This document shows, piece by piece, positions 58,621 through 64,000 of a stretch of 64,000 nt of DNA. The notes under the pieces were generated by a model. That model did no database searches, had not been told where the DNA came from, and worked only from the letters and a program-made list of their open reading frames with translations. This stretch comes from Anaspis maculata. Its lineage: Eukaryota > Arthropoda > Insecta > Coleoptera > Scraptiidae. The position numbers and the translations under genes are program-made. Each line of letters begins with the position of its first letter. The first letter of the stretch is position 1. The DNA is taken from assembly GCA_949128115.1 (NCBI GenBank), contig OX421964.1:32046177-32110176 (forward strand). Direction: 5' to 3'.

Positions 58621-60449
58621 CTACACTTCATAATTTTTGTATTAGAAAACTAAAAAACTATATTTTTGAAAAATGGGGGTACGATGAAGTCGTTGCAGTT
58701 TTGCACGATTTTACGTATCACCCTGTAGAAAATTTATATGAAGTTTCTCAACATTCACTATTATAGGATAAGTTACGAAAAGATTAAGCTAGTTGACGCA
58801 ACAAACAAAATGGAAATCGCAATCGGCAATCGAGAGATATTGACCTCCAAAGTCGGACCATTTTTCCGATACCGACAACTTCGTTGTCCAGCAGTTTCAA
58901 TACCTATGAAAGCAGTAGGGTGAATCTACGTTCTTTAAGCTCGACAGAAGAGCAAAATATTATTTTGAAGTTATTGATATAAGTAGTGGAACCATGGAAC
59001 CTGTACTTGAACTGGACCGCTGATCGGAGTACCAGGCCGAACCAGTGAACGGCCGAACATTATATTTTCCCGGTATATAGTCCAGTCACTATTTCTTTCC
59101 ACTTCGGAAAAAATAGTAGAAGGTTGAAATTTTCTACACACGTTCCTCTAATGGTGATGAATGAGCTATGAAAAGTCCCCTAAAATTCGAGCTTAGGAAC
59201 CCATGATAATGGCCATCAAGTGTTAAAAACTCGTTTCTTCAGCGAAGAAGTCCTTGCCTTGACTCAAAATTTTCCTTTTTGCCATCAGATTATTTCATAT
59301 GACCATCTTAACAATAGCCATATACGATTTCATCATTTGCACTGGAGGCGGATCCAAGATGGCGGCCAAAAAGAAAAAACAGTTGACTACCTTTTTTCTG
59401 AAAATAATAGACCCAGACATTAAATGATGATTATATTTTATTTCTTACATCATTTTCAATTGAAAACTCAAGTTATACTTCAGAATCTCGAACAATCACT
59501 AACTTATTGAGAAAAAAAGGATTTGGTAAATTTTTCAGTTTTTTCAGGAAATTTCACAAATGGTTCAAGATATTTTAGAATGGTTTACGGCACCTTAAAC
59601 AGCATAAAATCAGAAATATATTCGGAGATTTTCACATTTTCAGCTCTTTGGTTTCCTGAGATAGGAGTTTTTATTTATCCATTTTTTTCACCTGCAGGCT
59701 ATGAATTCGACTGTTCTCCCCCTTGAAACAGAATAAAAAGTATTTTATTTTTTTTATCTTAGAAGCCAAAAGAGCTGGATATATGAGAACTACCATATAG
59801 ATTCACAATTTCATGCTTTTGATGGTGCTGAAGCCATTCAAGAAAAGCTTGAACCGTTTTGAAATATTTGTGAAAAAACAAAAAATCAACAATTTCCCTT
59901 TTTTCCTAATAAATCAGTGGTTTTCTTAGGTACTGGAGTGTAACTTGGTTTTTCTATTGAAAATTATGAATAAAATGAAATCTGACCATCAACCAATGTC
60001 CACAACTGCTATTCTCAAAAATAATGTAGTCAACTGTTTTTCCTTCTTGGCCGCCATCTTCGATCCGCCTTCCAGGCAACGGACAAAATGTTGTATGGAA
60101 ATGCTTAAAATGGTAACATGCAATCATCCAATTGCAAAAAGAAAAATCTTGAGCTGAGACAATGGGTCGTATGAATAAAAACGAAGCATTTGCTCAAAGC
60201 AATTGGTAGGTAGTAAAAGCATCTGCTCCTAGTAAGAGGTCGAAGTAAAAGCATCTGCTCCAATTCGTATGAACAAGGAAATGCTTTTACTTTGGAGCAT
60301 CTGCTACCTGTAGGTGAAGCAAATGCTATATTTCTCTAATATCTAATCGCTGGCTCCTTATGCTTGTGCATTAGGAGTTTTTCATATTTTCTTCCATTAA
60401 GGGTATTATCATAACGGCTGTAGTACCTACGTGCAATAACAGAACAGTA

Positions 60450-60773
60450 ATGTCTTCCTCTGAGTCGTCAGAATATGATTCAAAATTGGAGAAATCTCCC
60501 ATAGCTCTTATAAAACTCATAGAGGAAAACAACGCGGTTCTGGGAAAACCTGATCCAATCACCAGCCCTTCTCATAAGCCCTCTCAGCCCTTTGTTTGTG
60601 ACGAACTGTACAGTCTTGGACACAGTATACTTTGGTCCACACCTATATCTTCAGCTACTCCAGTTGGAATCCGGGATCAGCAACATAACTTGGAAAAAAA
60701 GACACGAAAAAATTATGGAGCGAGAAAGAAGGCTGCTAAAATTTTTAAATGGACAATGCAGGATGGTCAATAA
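60450..60773 (+). CDS. 107-residue ORF in the Harbinger-like element
   Basis: It starts at a true ATG with a Ser/Glu-rich N-terminus (MSSSESSEYDSK) and ends with a basic stretch (KKTRKNYGARKKAAK). I do not recognise a family. PIF/Harbinger elements usually carry a second gene, a MYB/SANT-like DNA-binding protein, on the strand opposite the transposase; this ORF has the right place and a basic region but no visible SANT helices. It may be a remnant of that gene or a chance ORF. Confidence 0.35.
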   Translation: MSSSESSEYDSKLEKSPIALIKLIEENNAVLGKPDPITSPSHKPSQPFVCDELYSLGHSILWSTPISSATPVGIRDQQHNLEKKTRKNYGARKKAAKIFKWTMQDGQ

Positions 60774-60955
60774 ATAAGACGCACAAAAGTTGATATGGAA
60801 CAATAATCAAAGATGAAGTATATCACATGGGTATACCGCGTCAAAAACTAAACATAATTACATCGGTCAAGAATCTAATGCGCGTTTTTTTTTATCCACT
60901 TGGTATATTTGCACAAGTTCAACTCATACCTCAATTAGATCTTGATTTTTTCTAA

Positions 60956-61129
60956 CTAGCTTAGGGCTCCACCTCTATTTTCTAACTCATCTCCTAAAAA
61001 GTATGAAGTCATCCATTGCACATTTTCCCTGTTAAAGCGATACAGGCTTTTGAAATTTTCTGGATTCTTTTCCCGTCGTACTTTATAATTTTTAATCTTT
61101 CTTAGAGGTGCTCGCATAAGAGCCGCCAT
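60956..61129 (-). pseudogene. PIF/Harbinger-type transposase N-terminal remnant
   Basis: The ATG at 61129 opens a 57-codon frame with KSLYRFNRENVQWM and then ENRGGALS. This is the N-terminal region of HARBI1-like transposases (RFR-like stretch, then the R-G-x-A-L-S block). After the TAG, the same frame still resembles the family (LEKIKI, stop, LRYELNL) but contains more stops. The DDE catalytic part is not found. A TIR element is inserted just upstream of the ATG. Confidence 0.6.
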
Positions 61130-61595
61130 TGTAGCTACGTTTACACCATGGCTTATTTGGTCCGCGACCTGAGCATTAAATTCGACCCAAATAAATTAAG
61201 TCCACGTGGTGTAAACGATCACGGACTGGGACCAAGTTGTTTGCGTCAGGTCTCTGGCAGGCGTGGACTGACCTAATAGTCTGGATTAAATCCCCAAAGA
61301 TGGGGTGTAAACGGTACCGGACTGACCCAAGCCGCAAAAACCTGTATTAGACTCAGTTGGCCGGCTGTCGGTCAACCGGATTGATGCTCCCTGACTGTCG
61401 AGGCTATGTTATATCTAAGAGGCTATGAGTATTCAAGAGGAGCTCGAAGAAGAGATTATTATGGACCAAATCTGGACTATATTTTAAAATAGGTCGACCG
61501 TTAGTCTACCGGTGTAAACGGTGGAAGAGAAGGACCATTTTAGGTACTTGGGTCAGTCTGGCTTTAGTCCTCTGGTGTTGACGTAGCCATTAACA
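61130..61595. mobile_element. TIR element nested in the Harbinger-like element
   Basis: GTAGCTACGTTTACACCA at the left pairs with TGGTGTTGACGTAGC at the right, with CCATT on both sides as a possible duplication. The interior repeats GGTGTAAACGG-like words in both orientations. It separates the transposase start codon from its upstream region. Confidence 0.65.
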
Positions 61596-62436
61596 ATCGA
61601 CCTATACTGATCTAAATATTCTGGCATGTGACCAGAGTCTACTCGAAAGCTACCTCCAAAATTAAGAAGCATTTACTCAATATAACAAGTAGATGCTCGG
61701 TTTTATTCATATGAAATGGAGCATTTACTTCACGACGGTAGCAAATCCTCCTTTTACTCCAGCATTACCTCTTACTTTGAGCATGAGCATTTGCTTCAAT
61801 TTCTTTATTCATACAAAACGAAGTAAAAGCTAGCTTTTACTATAGTCAAAGCATTACCTCCTTTTTATTCATACCACCCAATGACTTCTTCGCCCAAAAA
61901 AACGGGTTTTTAACACTGGATGGCCTTTATCATGGGTTCCTAAGCTCGGATTTTAGGGGACTTTCTTTAGTTAATTTCTTACTACTTGCAGAACATGTGT
62001 ACAAAATATCAACCCTCTACTATTTTTTCCGAAGTTGCTGAGGTTTTTTGAACATAGTGACTGGACTAATATGCGCTATCATTGCTTTCCAAAAAAACGT
62101 ATCGTACGAAGGTTTGAGAACGGCTGATTAACAGGGTCCTTCATCGCCGCTGCTATTCTATTTGATTCAGCTTCTGTAAATACCAATAACCTCTATGATT
62201 GAATCGACCATTAATTTTCTGTACTTCAATTGCCAGGAAGAGTGCGTTTAATGTCTGGCTAGTGCCCGTTGATTGATGCGTTGATTGACCATGACCAGTG
62301 TTTGTTATCTATCATGGCGGATTTGTCGGCACAGTATTTGGCGCCATGACAATGTACGCTATCATCAGTCCAGTTTAGATATAGGTCTGGTGGTACACTA
62401 TGGTGATAGAACCCAATAAAAATCCAACGAAACTCT

Positions 62437-62553
62437 TTGAAATTTTGTCTTTATTAAACCGTTGTTAACTCCACACTATTTTGTTGAAAATATTGACTCG
62501 TTTCGCCCTTAAAATTGTGTGGAGTTGACAACGGTTTATTAAATACAAAATTC
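62437..62553. repeat. Short hairpin element
   Basis: Two arms of about 45 bp (TTATTAAACCGTTGTTAACT and AGTTGACAACGGTTTATTAA) flank a spacer of about 30 bp. No coding content. Confidence 0.7.
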
Positions 62554-62900
62554 AAGTAATGCCTCCACTATTAGAGTATCAATCAAACTTAAACTCTCTC
62601 AACTTAATCTCTAGCAGTTTCGCTATGTAGTCAATGTTGAATAAGTCAGAACAAAATGAAACGAAAAGAAGGGCGACGTGGTAGAAATCGGGAATTGTGT
62701 GCGTAACAACGTAACACACGCGTATTGATGGTTGACGCTAATGGCTATCTACAACGAACGGCCTTGGAGGGGCGCCGGGTATTCCCACAGAATAGAATCC
62801 GCACATGGTACGTTTCCCGCCCGTGTATAACGAAAAACAACCTATTATGCTCAAGCTCGGAGCTTCGCAATAGCGCGCGTTCCGTCCGGTTCGGCTTTCC

Positions 62901-62940
62901 TTTAAATTCTCATATTCGGCCTGAGCTCGTGTCAGTCAGC
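62901..62940 (+). promoter_or_regulatory. Candidate core promoter
   Basis: An arthropod-type initiator TCAGTC (62932-62937) lies about 30 bp after a TATA-like TTTAAATT (62901-62908), in a CpG-richer stretch than its surroundings. About 130 bp of 5' UTR would follow before the ATG at 63068. Confidence 0.4.
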
Positions 62941-63067
62941 GATGCGAGGGGGTAACGCAGCGGCGTTGATATTATCGACTGTATAAACACCACTTGGCGG
63001 AACACAGTGTTGTATAGTTTTGCCAGCCAGCCCCCCAACTGCAGCAAGCAGTTAGCAGTAGTAAGTC

Positions 63068-63186
63068 ATGTCCGATGGTCCCGACGCCGCCAACAACCCC
63101 ATGCCCATCGATTCGCACAACCACCAGGACAATTTCGATTTCATGTGCAGCATGGACGCGTGCTTCTCGGCCTTCGACAAGGACTG
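63068..63186 (+). CDS. First coding exon of an unrecognised gene
   Basis: The ATG opens 39 codons plus 2 nt, ending at a consensus donor CTG|GTGAGT. The peptide starts MSDGPDAANN and includes NFDFMCSMDACFSAF. GC-rich third positions contrast with the surrounding AT-rich DNA, and promoter-like sequence lies upstream. I do not recognise the family. The next exon lies outside the window or is hidden in repeat-rich intron. Confidence 0.5.
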
Positions 63187-64000
63187 GTGAGTATCCGGTG
63201 ACGACCGATGAGACACTGCGCCTCGTTTTACTAGGTTGACCGGTGATAAATCTCTAAGATTAGCACCGGGACAGATCCGGACTCGCAAGATTTTGTGCCC
63301 AACAACTTTCTCGATTTTCGCTGGATCTATTCAGTTTAAGTTTTTTTTTTTCGTATACAGGGTGTTCGGTACTAGGGGTCCTAAAATGCTTCCTTAAAAA
63401 GATACAGGGTGCGTTGAACTTCACTATTTTAAATCGTTTTTTTACCGTAACTTTTGAACCATTTGAGTGATTCCAATCAAATTTGAACCAAAGTTTACTG
63501 AAATAAGTCTTCATCGTTGATAATACCGCGATTCATCAAAACTTTCCACGGGGGTAGATAATAGGGAGAGTGCCCCTTTTTTCTCCCCTATTTTTACCTC
63601 TCCTTATTGTTTTTTTGAATTGTTGATTTTTTCGGATTCTACAATCAATTTAGAAGAAAAAGTTACTCCTGCAAAATATTGATTAGCTTATTCACATTCA
63701 AAATATTCAAGTGGGTGTGAATTTTTGAAAACGCGTCGAAGCGCAGAGCTCACATGATTTCAAAATTCAAAAATTTTATGCACATCTGAATTTTATGAAA
63801 ATTTGATATTGAATAAAACTAGCACATTTTCAAACTGCAGTCCAAAATAAAATCCAGATGTTCATGCCAAAAATTTCAAGTTTGAAAACACGATCGAAGT
63901 TTCAAACCTAAAAACGAAGTCTCTAAAACGAAGTCTCCAATCTAAATTTTGCAAGTAACTTTCTAAATCTTCTAAATTGAACAAAGAATCCGAAAATAGA
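63187..64000 (+). other. Start of intron 1; CAGGGTG-type repeat
   Basis: Intronic sequence after the exon. From about 63358 it contains a copy of the repeat seen at 27058, with CAGGGTG words at 63358 and 63405. Confidence 0.5.

Larger units (their letters stand above)
50160..58905. repeat. Foldback-type inverted repeat split by the Gypsy element
   Basis: 50160-50504 plus 58034-58065 (arm A, with the retrotransposon removed) is the diverged reverse complement of about 58380-58905 (arm B). CCATTTTTCCGATACCGACAACTTCGTT, TTACGTATCACCCTGTAGAAA and GAATGTTRCAGATTT all pair. The original spacer was about 315 bp (58066-58380). Arm B carries a 134-bp insertion absent from arm A. Confidence 0.8.
60158..61883. 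mobile_element. Decayed PIF/Harbinger-like DNA transposon
   Basis: The ends ATGGGTCGTATGAATAAAAA and TTTTTATTCATACCACCCAA are inverted. Both subterminal regions carry iterated AAGCATNTGCT and TATGAATAAA words, possible transposase-binding sites. The minus strand encodes a transposase N-terminal remnant (60956-61129), and the plus strand has a separate ORF (60450-60773). A third element is inserted at 61130-61595. The target duplication is not resolved. Confidence 0.65.
59075..62073. mobile_element. Foldback element interrupted by a 1.7-kb insertion
   Basis: The left arm (about 59075-59685) pairs with 59735-60155 and then, after a 1.73-kb gap, with 61884-62073. The outer ends share TAGTCCAGTCACTAT. 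Strong matches are GGAACCCATGATAA and AAGATGGCGGCCAA. Without the insertion the element is about 1.27 kb with arms of about 0.6 kb. No ORF of its own is recognised. Confidence 0.8.

Noticed and set aside
1..64000. CRISPR arrays, bacterial operons, prophage
   Set aside because: The window has spliced eukaryotic genes; the repeats are transposon-derived and none has a spacer-repeat layout.

Overview
The window is eukaryotic and insect-like. It is AT-rich, genes are split by GT-AG introns (many of only 50-100 bp to a few hundred bp), one gene is a sugar-type insect gustatory receptor, and transposable elements are abundant. Short GTAGGTAGGTA/TACCTACCTAC runs and CAGGGTG-bounded repeats recur throughout. 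I lean towards a hemipteran, with low confidence; the order cannot be fixed by eye.

Genes, left to right. (1) A SWIM zinc-finger ORF of uncertain status (319-711). (2) A six-exon gustatory receptor of the sugar-receptor clade (7972-9497, +). (3) A PHOSPHO1/2-type HAD phosphatase with an uninterrupted coding exon (21032-21787, +). (4) The 3' part of a SRCIN1 (p140Cap)/KIAA1217-family cytoskeletal adaptor on the minus strand: fourteen exons from 36073 down to 24736 that join in one frame for 933 residues; the 5' end was not found. (5) A four-exon secreted pentraxin-domain protein (44070-47564, +). (6) A first coding exon of an unrecognised gene with a promoter-like sequence upstream (63068-63186, +).

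Most of the rest is repeat DNA. A Ty3/Gypsy LTR retrotransposon (about 50505-58028) has two LTRs that look identical by eye, intact gag and pol ORFs and an AATTT target duplication. It sits inside one arm of an older inverted repeat, whose other arm carries a small TIR element. At 59.07-62.07 kb, a foldback element contains a 1.7-kb element with a PIF/Harbinger-like transposase remnant, which itself contains another TIR element. At 12.35-17.79 kb, three nested or adjacent long inverted repeats lie inside a split copy of a dispersed repeat, whose other copy is at 1.6-3.2 kb. A tandem array of about 260-bp units lies at 10.37-11.83 kb. Further supported insertions are a hAT-type element with a perfect 8-bp target duplication (9779-10265), a tRNA-derived SINE (34014-34306), a 5'-truncated LINE 3' end (40515-40925), a degenerate reverse-transcriptase fragment (4426-4549) and several short TIR elements, three of them with TAA/TTA duplications.

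The genes do not form a pathway; they are ordinary neighbours in a repeat-rich insect genome. I did not find a convincing new molecular system. The most notable content is the layered transposon stratigraphy, the probably recent Gypsy insertion, and the concentration of long inverted repeats that could give hairpin RNAs if transcribed.
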